Shown piece after piece: positions 1-7,815 of a DNA stretch of 21,777 nt; within the stretch, counting starts at the first letter, position 1, and each line of letters begins with the position of its first letter. Both the position numbers and the translations under genes were made by a program. Origin of the DNA: JBELMB01 sp042088665 (lineage in GTDB: Bacteria; Pseudomonadota; Alphaproteobacteria; Rhodobacterales; Rhodobacteraceae). Below the pieces are notes generated by a model. That model ran no database searches and was not told the DNA's origin. It saw nothing but the letters and a program-made list of their open reading frames with translations. The stretch covers positions 1 through 21,777 of the forward strand of contig JBELMB010000079.1 of NCBI GenBank assembly GCA_042088665.1, in the 5' to 3' direction.

Positions 1-2
1 CG

Positions 3-899
3 CTGCGCTTCGCGCGCGCCGGCGTCGAGGTGGCTCTGGTTCTGGGCAAGCTCGGGGATGGTTGGGCGCTGTCGTCGGAAACCTGCGCACTGGACATCAT
101 CGGTGCCGATTTCGTGCGCGAGATCGAACCGGGCGAGATGGTCGTCATCACCGCCGAGGGGGGCGTGCAGTCGCACATGCCCTTCCGGCAGAAAAAGTCG
201 CGGTTCTGCATTTTCGAGCATGTCTATTTCTCGCGCCCGGACAGCATCTACGGCGGACGGTCGGTCTATGAGACGCGCCGCCAGATAGGTGTGGAGCTGG
301 CCCGCGAGGCTGCGGTGGAGGCGGACCTCGTCTGCCCGATCCCGGATGGTGGCACCCCCGGGGCCATTGGCTTCAGCCAGGAATCGGGGATTCCGTACGG
401 CATGGGCATCGTACGAAATCAATACGTGGGCCGGACCTTCATCGAACCGACCGAGCAGATCCGCAACATGGGTGTGCGGCTGAAGCTGAACGTGAACCGC
501 GCCCTGATCAAGGGCAAGCGCATCGTTCTGGTGGACGACTCGGTGGTGCGCGGTACGACCAGCCGCAAGATCAAGGACATGATCCTCGACGCCGGCGCGA
601 GCGAAGTGCATTTTCGCATCGCCAGTCCACCCACAGCCTGGCCCTGTTTCTACGGCGTCGACACGCCCCAGCGCGAAAAGCTGCTGGCCGCGACCATGTC
701 CGAAGAAGAGATGCGCCAGCACATGGGTGTGGACAGCCTGAAGTTCATTTCCCTCGACGGGCTTTATCGCGCGGTGGGCGAGGCCTCGGGCCGCAACCCT
801 GACAGCCCACAATACTGCGACGCCTGTTTCTCGGGCGACTACCCGGTAGAACCGGCAGATATGCTGGACAAGGGTTTCAAGATGAAGGCGGCGGAGTAA
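3..899 (+). CDS. purF: Amidophosphoribosyltransferase (PurF), C-terminal part, 5' end outside window
   Basis: PurF catalyses the first committed step of purine synthesis: PRPP plus glutamine to 5-phosphoribosylamine. The open frame enters from the left edge, and 298 codons of an enzyme usually near 480-500 residues are visible. The phosphoribosyltransferase PRPP loop is clear (VLVDDSVVRGTTS, about 530-570), as are the YVGRTFIEP and SETCALDIIGA segments. Four cysteines, in FCIFEHVYFSRPD, PPTAWPCFYG and YCDACFSGDYP, match the [4Fe-4S] ligands of the Bacillus subtilis-type enzyme. The N-terminal glutaminase domain lies outside the window. The first roughly nine visible residues do not resemble the usual RDPxGxRPL that precedes LVLGKLGDG, so the contig edge may be unreliable. 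The identification is secure. Confidence 0.93.
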   Translation: MRFARAGVEVALVLGKLGDGWALSSETCALDIIGADFVREIEPGEMVVITAEGGVQSHMPFRQKKSRFCIFEHVYFSRPDSIYGGRSVYETRRQIGVELAREAAVEADLVCPIPDGGTPGAIGFSQESGIPYGMGIVRNQYVGRTFIEPTEQIRNMGVRLKLNVNRALIKGKRIVLVDDSVVRGTTSRKIKDMILDAGASEVHFRIASPPTAWPCFYGVDTPQREKLLAATMSEEEMRQHMGVDSLKFISLDGLYRAVGEASGRNPDSPQYCDACFSGDYPVEPADMLDKGFKMKAAE

Positions 900-1027
900 G
901 CCTCCCCCTTTGACCGCAGCCGCGCCGCGACCAGTGGCGTGGTGCAAGAGGTTCTGACGAACTTTCATTTGTGCGCGCGGGCAGTGACCGGGTCTGCGTT
1001 TGGGGCCGACCTCCCCCGCACGCAACG

Positions 1028-1055
1028 GGTCAAGCTGCCCCTTGGGCGCTTGACC
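1028..1055. promoter_or_regulatory. Strong stem-loop upstream of the SDR gene
   Basis: Arms GGTCAAGC (1028-1035) and GCTTGACC (1048-1055) pair perfectly. After a one-base bulge an inner GCCC/GGGC stem closes on a CTT loop. No U-run follows on either strand. The hairpin ends 30 nt before the ATG at 1086 and lies about 130 nt after purF. It could be an operator, a leader structure or part of the purF terminator. Confidence 0.5.
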
Positions 1056-1085
1056 TTGCCGAGAAAGCCCGCCAAACCCCGCGCC

Positions 1086-1751
1086 ATGACCAAACTTGCC
1101 TTGATCACCGGCGCCTCCCGCGGCTTGGGCTATGCCCTGGCCAGTGCCCTCGCGCCCGAGTTTCACATCGTCGCCGTGGGCCGCACCGTTGGTGGGCTCG
1201 AAGATCTGGACGACGCAATACAGGCCAGGGGCGGCAGCGCCACGCTCGCGCCCATGGACATCACCAATCAGGACGCGATGGCGCATCTGTGCCGGTCCAT
1301 CCACGACCGCTGGTCGCCGGAAACCGCGCCGGAACCACCCGTCGCCCTGTGGTGCCACACCGCCGTACACGCCGCCCCCCTGACCCCGGCCATGCATATG
1401 GACAGCAAGGATTGGCGCAAGAGCGTCGCCACCAATGTCGAGGCGATGGGCCATCTCATCCCCTTTGTGGCGCCGCTGCTGGGGGCCACCGGGACAGCCG
1501 TCTTCTTTGACGATCCACAAGGCGGAGAGAAGTTCTTTGGCCACTACGGCAGCACGAAGGCAGCGCAGATCGCCTTGGCCCACAGCTGGGCAGCGGAAAG
1601 CGCGCGCACTGGCCCGCGGGTTCGCATCCTGACGCCCGCCCCCATGGCCACGGCCACCCGCGCACGGTTTCATCCCGGCGAGACCCGCGATGCATTGGCC
1701 ACTCCTACGGATGAAGCAGCCCGTCTGCTTGCCAGCCTTCAAGAGACGTGA
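1086..1751 (+). CDS. SDR-family protein with degenerate catalytic positions
   Basis: This is a 221-residue Rossmann-fold short-chain dehydrogenase/reductase homologue. The N-terminal nucleotide-binding motif TGASRGLG is at residues 8-15, and Tyr154-x3-Lys158 (YGSTK) is in place. Two usual landmarks are altered. The NNAG motif after beta-strand 4 reads CHTAV (about 90-94). The position of the catalytic Ser is occupied by FFDD (about 140-143). It may therefore bind NAD(P) but be a weak or non-canonical oxidoreductase. The frame is open further upstream from 939, but ATG 1086 is chosen because the canonical SDR N-terminus starts there. It sits alone between purF and a repeat region. The substrate is unknown. 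Confidence 0.82.
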   Translation: MTKLALITGASRGLGYALASALAPEFHIVAVGRTVGGLEDLDDAIQARGGSATLAPMDITNQDAMAHLCRSIHDRWSPETAPEPPVALWCHTAVHAAPLTPAMHMDSKDWRKSVATNVEAMGHLIPFVAPLLGATGTAVFFDDPQGGEKFFGHYGSTKAAQIALAHSWAAESARTGPRVRILTPAPMATATRARFHPGETRDALATPTDEAARLLASLQET

Positions 1752-1923
1752 TCCCGCACGCAAGCTCGACGGGCGGAGGCGGCCCCACCTGAAACGCAAA
1801 CCGGCCTCGGCACCCAGCCAATCTGTGTGCGGCCCGTGACCTCACGACATGGCTTACGCGTTCGAAGACCACGAAGGCCCCACTTCGCAACGACGCGGCG
1901 CAAACCGGCGCCCCACCGACGCC

Positions 1924-2137
1924 GGGCCAATTGCCTCCGGTGGATGCGGGGCAACTTGCCTCTGGTGGATGCGGGGCAACTTGCCTCTGGTGGATGCGGG
2001 GCAACTTGCCTCTGGTGGNNNNNNNNNNNNNNNNNNNNNNNNNNNNNNNNNNNNNNNNNNNNNNNNNNNNNNNNNNNNNNNNNNNNNNNNNNNNNNNNNN
2101 NNNNNNNNNNNNNNNNNNATGCGGGGCAACTTGCCCC
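1924..2137. repeat. 25-bp tandem repeat with internal dyad, array interrupted by the gap
   Basis: Full or near-full copies begin at 1948, 1973 and 1998, each containing GGGGCAACTTGCCTCTGG then TGGATGC. A diverged copy starts at 1924, and part of a copy lies beyond the gap at 2119-2137. The period is exactly 25 bp, not a multiple of three, so it is not coding. Each unit contains the dyad GGCAA-C-TTGCC. The last copy is a perfect 8-bp-arm palindrome, CGGGGCAA-C-TTGCCCCG (2122-2138). The array ends about 50 bp before surE. Confidence 0.9.
2019..2118. other. Assembly gap (100 N)
   Basis: There are exactly 100 N bases, the usual placeholder for a gap of unknown length. The gap lies inside the 25-bp tandem repeat, so the true copy number is unresolved. 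Confidence 0.98.
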
Positions 2138-2186
2138 GGGGCGCCCCTTACACTAGACACGGATCAAACAATCGGGCCCTTTCTCC

Positions 2187-2972
2187 ATGCGCATTCTCCT
2201 TACCAACGATGACGGCATCAACGCGCCGGGATTGACCGTTCTCGAAGACATCGCAAAGGCGCTCGCGGGCCCGGGTGGCGAAGTCTGGACCGTGGCCCCT
2301 GCCTTTGAGCAATCCGGCGTGGCACACAGCACCTCTCACGCGCATCCGACACTGATCGCACAATTGGGGCCTCGGCGGTTTGCCGCCGAAGGCAGCCCCG
2401 CCGACTGCGTTCTGGCAGGCATATACGACGTACTGAAAGGTGAGGCCCCTGACCTTGTGTTGTCCGGCGTCAACCGCGGCAACAACTCTGGCGAGAATGC
2501 CGCCTATTCCGGTACGCTCGGTGCGGCGATGGAAGCCGCGCTGCAAGGGCTGCCCGGCATCGCCTTGTCGCAATACTATGGGCCTGAAAACGCCAAGGCC
2601 GAGAACCCTTATGACGCCTCGGCCCAATTCGGCGCAGAGGTCGTCCGCAAGATCCTGGCCTTTGACACGGCGCAAGACGACGGGTTCCGCACCTTCTACA
2701 ACGTGAATTTCCCGCCCGTTCTGGCGGCAGGCGTGAAGGGGATCAAAGCCGTGCCGCAAGGCCTGCGCAAAGACACCCGCCACTCTGTCGAGGCCCAGAT
2801 CGCGCCCTCCGGCCGTCGGTTCCTGTGGATCCGAGGAGGCGGCCAGCAAGCCGCGGCAACCCCGGGATCCGACGTGGATGTGAACCTTGACGGCTATGTC
2901 TCGATCACGCCCATGCATGCGGATTTCACCGACCAGACAGCGCTAAAGGCTTTGAAAGCCTCACTTTCATGA
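2187..2972 (+). CDS. surE: 5'/3'-nucleotidase SurE
   Basis: SurE is a metal-dependent cytoplasmic phosphatase acting on nucleoside monophosphates (and, in some species, short polyphosphate). The 261-residue length is typical. The signature NDDG is at residues 7-10 (Asp8, Asp9). It is followed by the metal-loop Ser43 in EQSGVAHS and Asn96 in SGVNRGNNSGENAAYSGT, which match the four metal ligands of the family. The gene starts at ATG 2187, with no strong Shine-Dalgarno. Its stop overlaps the pcm start in an ATGA (2969-2972), which implies translational coupling. surE-pcm-nlpD is also the order known in enterobacteria. The gene is preceded by the 25-bp repeat array. Confidence 0.96.
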   Translation: MRILLTNDDGINAPGLTVLEDIAKALAGPGGEVWTVAPAFEQSGVAHSTSHAHPTLIAQLGPRRFAAEGSPADCVLAGIYDVLKGEAPDLVLSGVNRGNNSGENAAYSGTLGAAMEAALQGLPGIALSQYYGPENAKAENPYDASAQFGAEVVRKILAFDTAQDDGFRTFYNVNFPPVLAAGVKGIKAVPQGLRKDTRHSVEAQIAPSGRRFLWIRGGGQQAAATPGSDVDVNLDGYVSITPMHADFTDQTALKALKASLS

Positions 2973-3610
2973 GCTTTGACGCAGAGGCCAAGATGCAGTT
3001 TGTCTTTGCTCTGCGGTCCAAGGGCGTGACTGACAAGATCGTGCTTTCGGCGATGGAACGCATCGACCGTGGCCTGTTCATCCAGGGCTATTTCGAAGAC
3101 CGCGCCTATGAGGACATGCCCCTGCCCATCGCCTGCGGGCAGACCATCTCGCAGCCTTCTGTCGTGGCGCTGATGACGCAGGCACTCAATGTCGGCCCGC
3201 GCGACAAGGTGCTGGAGGTCGGGACCGGCTCCGGCTATCAGGCGGCCATCCTTGCCTTGCTGGCCCGGCGGATCTACACGGTGGATCGGCACAAACGTCT
3301 CGTCACCGCGGCGCGCCGCGTCTTCGAGACACTGGAATTGACCAATATCACGGCCTTCACGGCGGATGGATCGTTTGGTCTGCCGGACCAGGCGCCGTTT
3401 GATCGTATAATCGTGACCGCCGCAGCCGAAGACCCGCCGGGGCCGCTCTTGGCGCAGCTCAAGATTGGCGGTATTATGGTCGTGCCGGTGGGGCAGTCCG
3501 ATGCCGTGCAGCACCTGATCCGGGTGACGCGCACGCCTTCGGGCTTTGACTACGACGAATTGCGCCCGGTGCGCTTTGTTCCGCTGGTGGAAGGCCTGGG
3601 CAAAGACTAG
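2969..3610 (+). CDS. pcm: Protein-L-isoaspartate O-methyltransferase
   Basis: Pcm methylates isoaspartyl residues in damaged proteins using S-adenosylmethionine, which starts their repair. The 213-residue product carries the family motif GQTISQP (57-63), with the conserved Ser61. SAM-binding motif I is VLEVGTGSGYQAA (81-93), followed by the acidic TVDR strand. The start overlaps the surE stop by four bases, so the two genes are almost certainly one transcript. The nlpD-like gene follows about 60 bp downstream in the same direction. Confidence 0.95.
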   Translation: MSFDAEAKMQFVFALRSKGVTDKIVLSAMERIDRGLFIQGYFEDRAYEDMPLPIACGQTISQPSVVALMTQALNVGPRDKVLEVGTGSGYQAAILALLARRIYTVDRHKRLVTAARRVFETLELTNITAFTADGSFGLPDQAPFDRIIVTAAAEDPPGPLLAQLKIGGIMVVPVGQSDAVQHLIRVTRTPSGFDYDELRPVRFVPLVEGLGKD

Positions 3611-3666
3611 CGCTTGGCCGTCGGGCAGCCTAAATCAATGACGCTCCGGCGATAAGGAGCGCACCA

Positions 3667-3675
3667 GAGGTGATC
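3667..3675 (+). promoter_or_regulatory. Extended ribosome binding site deciding the nlpD start
   Basis: GAGGTGATC is complementary to the 3' end of 16S rRNA over nine bases. It is positioned correctly for ATG 3679. A second AAGGAG at 3654-3659 would fit an alternative GTG start at 3670, so both starts have support; ATG 3679 is preferred. Confidence 0.6.
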
Positions 3676-3678
3676 GAG

Positions 3679-4956
3679 ATGACACAGTCCCGCGACACTG
3701 TCCGCGCCCCGTATTCAGCCATGGCGCCTGCCTTTGCTGGGCGACGCGCGCGCCCATTGCTGCGCTCCATCGCGCTTTTGGCCGTGACCGCCAGTCTGGC
3801 CGCCTGCTCTGACACGCTGGATCTCGACCTGCGCGGGGCCATCGGTGGATCTGTGGACACATCTGATGCCGCGGTGCGGGCGACGGGCAGCCGCCCGGAC
3901 CCGGACGCCCGCGGCGTCATCTCTTACCCCAGCTACCAGGTGGCCGTGGCCCGCCGCAACGACACGGTGTCCGAAGTCGCCGAACGTGTCGGCCTGCCCG
4001 CTGAAGAACTGGCCCGGTTCAACGGGCTGCAGCTCGACGACCGGTTGCGCCGAGGCGAGATCGTGGCCCTGCCCCGCCGCGTGGCCGAGCCCAACACCGG
4101 GCGCAGCGCGGATGTCGACGTGGCGACCTTGGCGGGCAATGCCATTGACCGCGCCGCAGATACGACGCCCACCGGCACGGGACAGTCCGGCACGACGAAT
4201 GACGATGGCGGCGTCGAACCCGTCCGCCACCAGGTGGCACGCGGCGAGACGGCCTTTACCATCGCGCGGCTCTATCAGGTGAGCCCCCGTTCGCTTGCGG
4301 AATGGAACGGGCTGGACAAGGATTTCGCGGTTCGCGAAGAGCAATTCCTGCTGATCCCGGTCAAGGCCCAGACGCCGACGCCCAGAAGCCAGACGACGGA
4401 TGTCACGGAACCCGGTTCCGGTTCTCCGACGCCCACACCGCCCTCTGCGGCCCAGCCCTTGCCGACGGTTGCGGTCACGCCTGCCGTGCCCACCGCACCC
4501 GCGGTCGAGGCCCGGCCCGTGGATCCTGTCACGCCCACAGCGCCCCCTGCCCCAGAGGACCCGGTTGCCGACATTGGCCAAGACGCGGCCCCCGCGGCGC
4601 CGCCTTCGGCCTCCATGGTGATGCCGGTGCAGGGAGCGATTATCCGGGAATACGCCAAGGGCCGCAACGAAGGGATCGATATCGCCGCGGCCCCGGGGCA
4701 GCCCGTCAAGGCCTCGGCCTCTGGCCGCGTTGCATCGATCTCGACGACGACCGAGGGGGTGAAACTGTTGTTGATCCGGCATCCGAACGACGTGATCACG
4801 GTCTACACCCATATCGACGACATCTCTGTGGCCAAAGGGGACGCGGTGAGTCGCGGTCAGTCCGTGGCCCGCGTGGCCTCAGGCAGCCCGTCTTTCCTGC
4901 ATTTCGAAGTGCGCAAGGGCTTCGACAGCACGGATCCGATGGACTATCTGCGGTAA
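3679..4956 (+). CDS. nlpD: NlpD-like lipoprotein: two LysM domains and degenerate LytM/M23 domain
   Basis: This is a predicted envelope lipoprotein of 425 residues. A hydrophobic signal ends in the lipobox SLAAC, with Cys43 as the lipidated residue. LysM domains lie at about 86-133 and 183-229. A Pro/Thr/Ala-rich linker (about 230-312) leads to a C-terminal LytM/M23 domain (313-425). In the M23 domain the usual HxGxD reads NEGID, and the HxH motif reads FLHFE. A zinc ligand and a catalytic His are therefore missing. This is the pattern of NlpD/EnvC proteins, which activate cell-division amidases rather than cut peptidoglycan. The position after surE-pcm supports the NlpD assignment. Confidence 0.88.
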   Translation: MTQSRDTVRAPYSAMAPAFAGRRARPLLRSIALLAVTASLAACSDTLDLDLRGAIGGSVDTSDAAVRATGSRPDPDARGVISYPSYQVAVARRNDTVSEVAERVGLPAEELARFNGLQLDDRLRRGEIVALPRRVAEPNTGRSADVDVATLAGNAIDRAADTTPTGTGQSGTTNDDGGVEPVRHQVARGETAFTIARLYQVSPRSLAEWNGLDKDFAVREEQFLLIPVKAQTPTPRSQTTDVTEPGSGSPTPTPPSAAQPLPTVAVTPAVPTAPAVEARPVDPVTPTAPPAPEDPVADIGQDAAPAAPPSASMVMPVQGAIIREYAKGRNEGIDIAAAPGQPVKASASGRVASISTTTEGVKLLLIRHPNDVITVYTHIDDISVAKGDAVSRGQSVARVASGSPSFLHFEVRKGFDSTDPMDYLR

Positions 4957-5008
4957 CTCGCCTTTTCCATCGGGACCGCCATGGACGTAAGTTCAACCGC
5001 GGCACAAG

Positions 5009-5139
5009 CCAGCGGATTTGGAACATCTTCGCTGGTGAGGGTGCTACGAGGCGCGCGGGCCGAGAGATCGGGCAGCACGCTGAATTTCGCGGAAAGAGTC
5101 AGGTCAAACCAAGGGTGCGCCCGATCTTCATCAGATCGG
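5009..5139. terminator. Stem-loops between convergent nlpD and the ATPase gene
   Basis: The 218-bp convergent spacer (4957-5174) has no credible gene. It contains CCAGCG (5009-5014) pairing with CGCTGG (5030-5035), and CCGATCT (5121-5127) pairing with AGATCGG (5133-5139) over a five-base loop. The second hairpin could end transcription from both sides, but neither side has a clear U-tract. A structured small RNA is also possible. Confidence 0.35.
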
Positions 5140-5174
5140 ACCTGGCGATGCCTATCCCAACGCAACGAAGCGCA

Positions 5175-6041
5175 TCACGTGAGCGGCACGCCCTTGCGTC
5201 CGGCCAGATCGACAAAGAACTGCCAGGCCACGCGCCCGGAACGGGCACCGCGGGTGGCCTGCCATTCGATCGCCTGTCGGCGCACCTCTTCCGGGTCGGC
5301 TTGCACACCATAGGCGTTGCAATAGCTTACGATCATCGAAAGATAGTCGTCCTGCGAACAGGGATGGAACCCTAGCCACAGGCCGAAACGATCCGACAAG
5401 GACACCTTTTCCTCGACCGCCTCAGAGGGGTTGATCGCGGTTGAGCGCTCATTTTCGATCATCTCGCGCGGCATCAGGTGCCGACGGTTCGAGGTCGCGT
5501 AGAACACCACGTTGTCAGGCCGTCCCGCAACACCACCATCCAGCACCGCTTTCAGGCTCTTGTAGTGTTCGTCATCATGGCTGAACGAAAGGTCATCGCA
5601 GTACAGGATGAAGCGGTAGGGCGCATCGCGCAACATCGCCAGCAGCCGCCCGACCGTGGGCAGGTCGTCCCGCATCAGTTCCACGAGTTTAAGGCCCGGC
5701 ACCTCTTCGGCCACGGTGCCATGCACCGCCTTGACGACGCTGGACTTTCCCATCCCACGCGCGCCCCAGAGCAAGGCGTTGTTGGCCGGCAACCCGCGGG
5801 CAAACTGCCGCGTATTGGTCAGGAGCGTGTCGCGCGCCCGGTCGATGCCAACCAGGAGGATCAGTTCCACGCGGTTGACGCGCGGGACCGGTGTCAGCCG
5901 GTCCGGCCCCGTTTCCCAGACAAATGCCTCTGCCGCATCGAAATCCGGCGCCCCCAGCGGTGCGGGCGCGAGGCGCTCCAGCGCCTCGGCAATCCGGTCA
6001 AGGGCGTCAGTCACGCCGGTGCGCTCCATCAGGGCGTTCAT
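5175..6041 (-). CDS. DUF815-family P-loop ATPase
   Basis: This 288-residue AAA-like ATPase resembles the DUF815 family. The Walker A motif GARGMGKSS is at about 93-101. A Walker B-like strand RFILYCDDLSF (about 143-153) and a sensor-like VVFYATSNRRHLMP segment follow. ATG 6041 is preferred because GAGG sits nine bases upstream. The frame stays open to 6098 inside tatC, and starts at 6050 or 6029 are also possible. The 5' end overlaps tatC by about 35 bp, so the gene is probably the last of the tatABC transcript. The cellular role is not established. Proximity to tat suggests co-expression but does not prove involvement in export. Confidence 0.85.
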   Translation of the reverse strand: MNALMERTGVTDALDRIAEALERLAPAPLGAPDFDAAEAFVWETGPDRLTPVPRVNRVELILLVGIDRARDTLLTNTRQFARGLPANNALLWGARGMGKSSVVKAVHGTVAEEVPGLKLVELMRDDLPTVGRLLAMLRDAPYRFILYCDDLSFSHDDEHYKSLKAVLDGGVAGRPDNVVFYATSNRRHLMPREMIENERSTAINPSEAVEEKVSLSDRFGLWLGFHPCSQDDYLSMIVSYCNAYGVQADPEEVRRQAIEWQATRGARSGRVAWQFFVDLAGRKGVPLT

Positions 6042-6993
6042 CTGCGTCATCCTCGTCAAACTCGTCCGCCAGCGGATCATCGTTGGTGTCTGGTTCATCT
6101 TCGAACCACAGACCCTGCTCGCGCAGTTCGGCTTCCCGCTTCTTTTCTACTCTTGCCACCAGGAAGATGGAGACTTCGTAAAGACCGTAGACCACAGTAA
6201 AGAGGATAAGCTGCGTCACAACATCCGGAGGCGTTACCAAGGCGGCCAGCACGAGGATCCCGACCATGGCATATTTGCGCACGTTTCCAAGGCCTTCGGC
6301 GGACACGAGGCCCGCCTTGCCCATCAGCGTCAACAAAACGGGCAATTGGAAACACAATCCAAAGGCCATGATGAAGACCAGCGAGGTCGCCAGGCTTTCG
6401 TTCACCTTACCAAAGAAGGTGATCTGGATCCCTTCGCCCGTCTCTGGAATCGCAGGGGCGGTTGCCTCTACGTCGAGAGACAAAAAAGGCAGAATGCTGG
6501 TTGAAAAGGAGAAATCCGCAAAGCCCAGGAAGAAGGCCATCGCCAGCGGCGTCACCACGAAATGGGCAAAGCTAGCGCCCAGCAGAAACATCAGCGGCGA
6601 TGCGACGATGAAGGGCAAAAACGCATTTTTCTCGGACCGGTAGAGACCCGGCGCCACGAAACGCCACATCTGGAAGGCAATGACCGGAAAGGCCAAGGCA
6701 AAGCCGAACACCATGCTGATGCGGAACAGGACAAAGAGGAATTCCTGCGGGCTGGTATATTGCAGCGTTGGCGAGGGATCCCCGAGGGCCCGCAGCGTCT
6801 GCTCGATCGGTCCCAGCAGAAACTCCAGGATATGTTGCGCGATGAAATCGCCACCGATCGGAATGAAACAGACGCAGATCCCGACCAGAAACGCCACCAC
6901 GGAGCGGATGAGCCGCGTGCGCAACTCCGCCAGATGCTCGATCAGCGGGGCGGCGCTGTCATCCATGTCGTCTTGCTGGCCGGCATCGCTCAT
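6007..6993 (-). CDS. tatC: Sec-independent translocase subunit TatC
   Basis: TatC is the integral inner-membrane receptor that recognises twin-arginine signal peptides and works with TatA and TatB to export folded proteins. The 328-residue product has six predicted hydrophobic segments and starts with the family pattern HLAELRTRLIRS. The MWRFVAPGLYRSEKNAF loop is also characteristic. A C-terminal tail of about 45 residues is strongly acidic (EDEPDTNDD, DEFDEDDADE), longer than in enterobacterial TatC. The ATG overlaps the tatB stop (ATGA, 6990-6993), so the two are translationally coupled. Confidence 0.96.
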   Translation of the reverse strand: MSDAGQQDDMDDSAAPLIEHLAELRTRLIRSVVAFLVGICVCFIPIGGDFIAQHILEFLLGPIEQTLRALGDPSPTLQYTSPQEFLFVLFRISMVFGFALAFPVIAFQMWRFVAPGLYRSEKNAFLPFIVASPLMFLLGASFAHFVVTPLAMAFFLGFADFSFSTSILPFLSLDVEATAPAIPETGEGIQITFFGKVNESLATSLVFIMAFGLCFQLPVLLTLMGKAGLVSAEGLGNVRKYAMVGILVLAALVTPPDVVTQLILFTVVYGLYEVSIFLVARVEKKREAELREQGLWFEDEPDTNDDPLADEFDEDDADERPDGAHRRD

Positions 6994-7460
6994 GCGCTGT
7001 CCCCTTTGGGTTTGTCGTCCGCGGGCGCGGCGCTTTCGGCCAGCGACTTCTCAAGGGCCTGGGCGCGTTCGCGGGCCACTTGCGCCTCGCGCTCCATCCG
7101 GTCTGCCGACGCGCGGGCCGCGTTGGCCTCGATCTTCTTGCGCGCGGCGTCACGCTCTGCCGAGAGTTTGCCGGTTTCGCTGGTTGGATCCACGTTTGTC
7201 ATGGATTTCGCAGCGTCCTTGATCCCGTCCATGGCGCTGCCCATGGGGTTTGTGGCGGTCTTGAAGGTTTTGGCCACATCCTTGACGCCCGCCTCATCGG
7301 CGGCATCGTTCATCGCACGGCTGAACTCCCGCGCCATGCCGCGCGCCTTGCCCATGAATTTGCCGACGTTTCGAAAGAGCACCGGCAAGTCCTTGGGACC
7401 CACGACGATCAACGCCGTGATCCCGATGACCAGCAGTTCCGCGAATCCAAGATCGAACAT
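6990..7460 (-). CDS. tatB: Sec-independent translocase subunit TatB
   Basis: TatB forms the substrate-binding complex with TatC in the inner membrane. The 156-residue protein begins MFDLGFAELLVIGITALIVVG, a single N-terminal transmembrane helix with the conserved early Glu. It continues through the PKDLPVLFRNVGKFMGKARGMA amphipathic helix typical of TatB. The C-terminal half is a charged Ala/Glu/Arg-rich segment that probably forms a coiled coil. It starts 6 nt after the tatA stop and overlaps tatC. Confidence 0.94.
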   Translation of the reverse strand: MFDLGFAELLVIGITALIVVGPKDLPVLFRNVGKFMGKARGMAREFSRAMNDAADEAGVKDVAKTFKTATNPMGSAMDGIKDAAKSMTNVDPTSETGKLSAERDAARKKIEANAARASADRMEREAQVARERAQALEKSLAESAAPADDKPKGDSA

Positions 7461-7466
7461 GGCAGG

Positions 7467-7703
7467 TTACGCCTTGTCCTTGTCGCCTTCCGGCTTGTCC
7501 GCCGCCTCGGGCGTCACGTCCTTGGCCTCCTCGGCCTTCTGGTCTTCAAGCTCCTGGCCGCCGTCGCTGACGCCCTTCTTGAAGGCCGTGATGCCCTTGC
7601 CCACTTCGCCCATCAAGGCAGAGATCTTGCCACGGCCGAACAGCACCAGCACCACAACTGCAATCAGCAAAATACCCGGAAGGCCAATGTTCCCGATACC
7701 CAT
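7467..7703 (-). CDS. tatA: Sec-independent translocase subunit TatA
   Basis: TatA oligomers form the protein-conducting element of the Tat system. The 78-residue product starts MGIGNIGLPGILLIAVVVLV, with one transmembrane helix. The FGRGKISALMGEVGKGITAFKKG hinge and amphipathic helix follow, then a Lys/Glu/Asp-rich tail. ATG 7703 is chosen because GAGGAG lies just upstream; the frame is open to 7772 but that extension has no family character. It is the first gene of tatABC. Confidence 0.95.
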   Translation of the reverse strand: MGIGNIGLPGILLIAVVVLVLFGRGKISALMGEVGKGITAFKKGVSDGGQELEDQKAEEAKDVTPEAADKPEGDKDKA

Positions 7704-7815
7704 TGTCGTTCTCCTCATCCTCGTCGCCGCACAGCCGGGGCGATCTTGCATGAGGGTATCTAGTCCCCGCAAGCGTCGCGGAAAAGCACCAAAACACGAC
7801 CAGAGAGCGGCATAT

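Larger units (their letters stand above)
1752..2186. other. Intergenic region with repeats and assembly gap
   Basis: This 435-bp interval has no supportable gene. It holds GC-rich unique sequence (1752-1923), the 25-bp tandem repeat (1924-2137) and the N gap (2019-2118). The open frames crossing it are low-complexity products of the repeat. No tRNA or other RNA gene was recognised. Confidence 0.75.

Noticed and set aside
1752..1923. tRNA gene suggested by a GTTCGAAG-like T-loop
   Set aside because: No acceptor, D or anticodon stem can be paired at proper distances.
1924..2137. CRISPR array
   Set aside because: The 25-bp units are back to back without spacers, and no cas gene is present.
2148..2918. 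256-residue minus-strand open frame opposite surE
   Set aside because: It is the antisense of surE in GC-rich DNA. SurE motifs are intact on the + strand and the minus product shows no recognisable domain.
3715..4812. 365-residue minus-strand open frame opposite nlpD
   Set aside because: It is Gly/Arg-rich low-complexity sequence, antisense to the LysM/LytM gene whose domains are clear on the + strand.
4302..5375. 357-residue + frame crossing the nlpD end and the convergent spacer
   Set aside because: It overlaps the nlpD LytM domain and the DUF815 gene in other frames and has no domain of its own.
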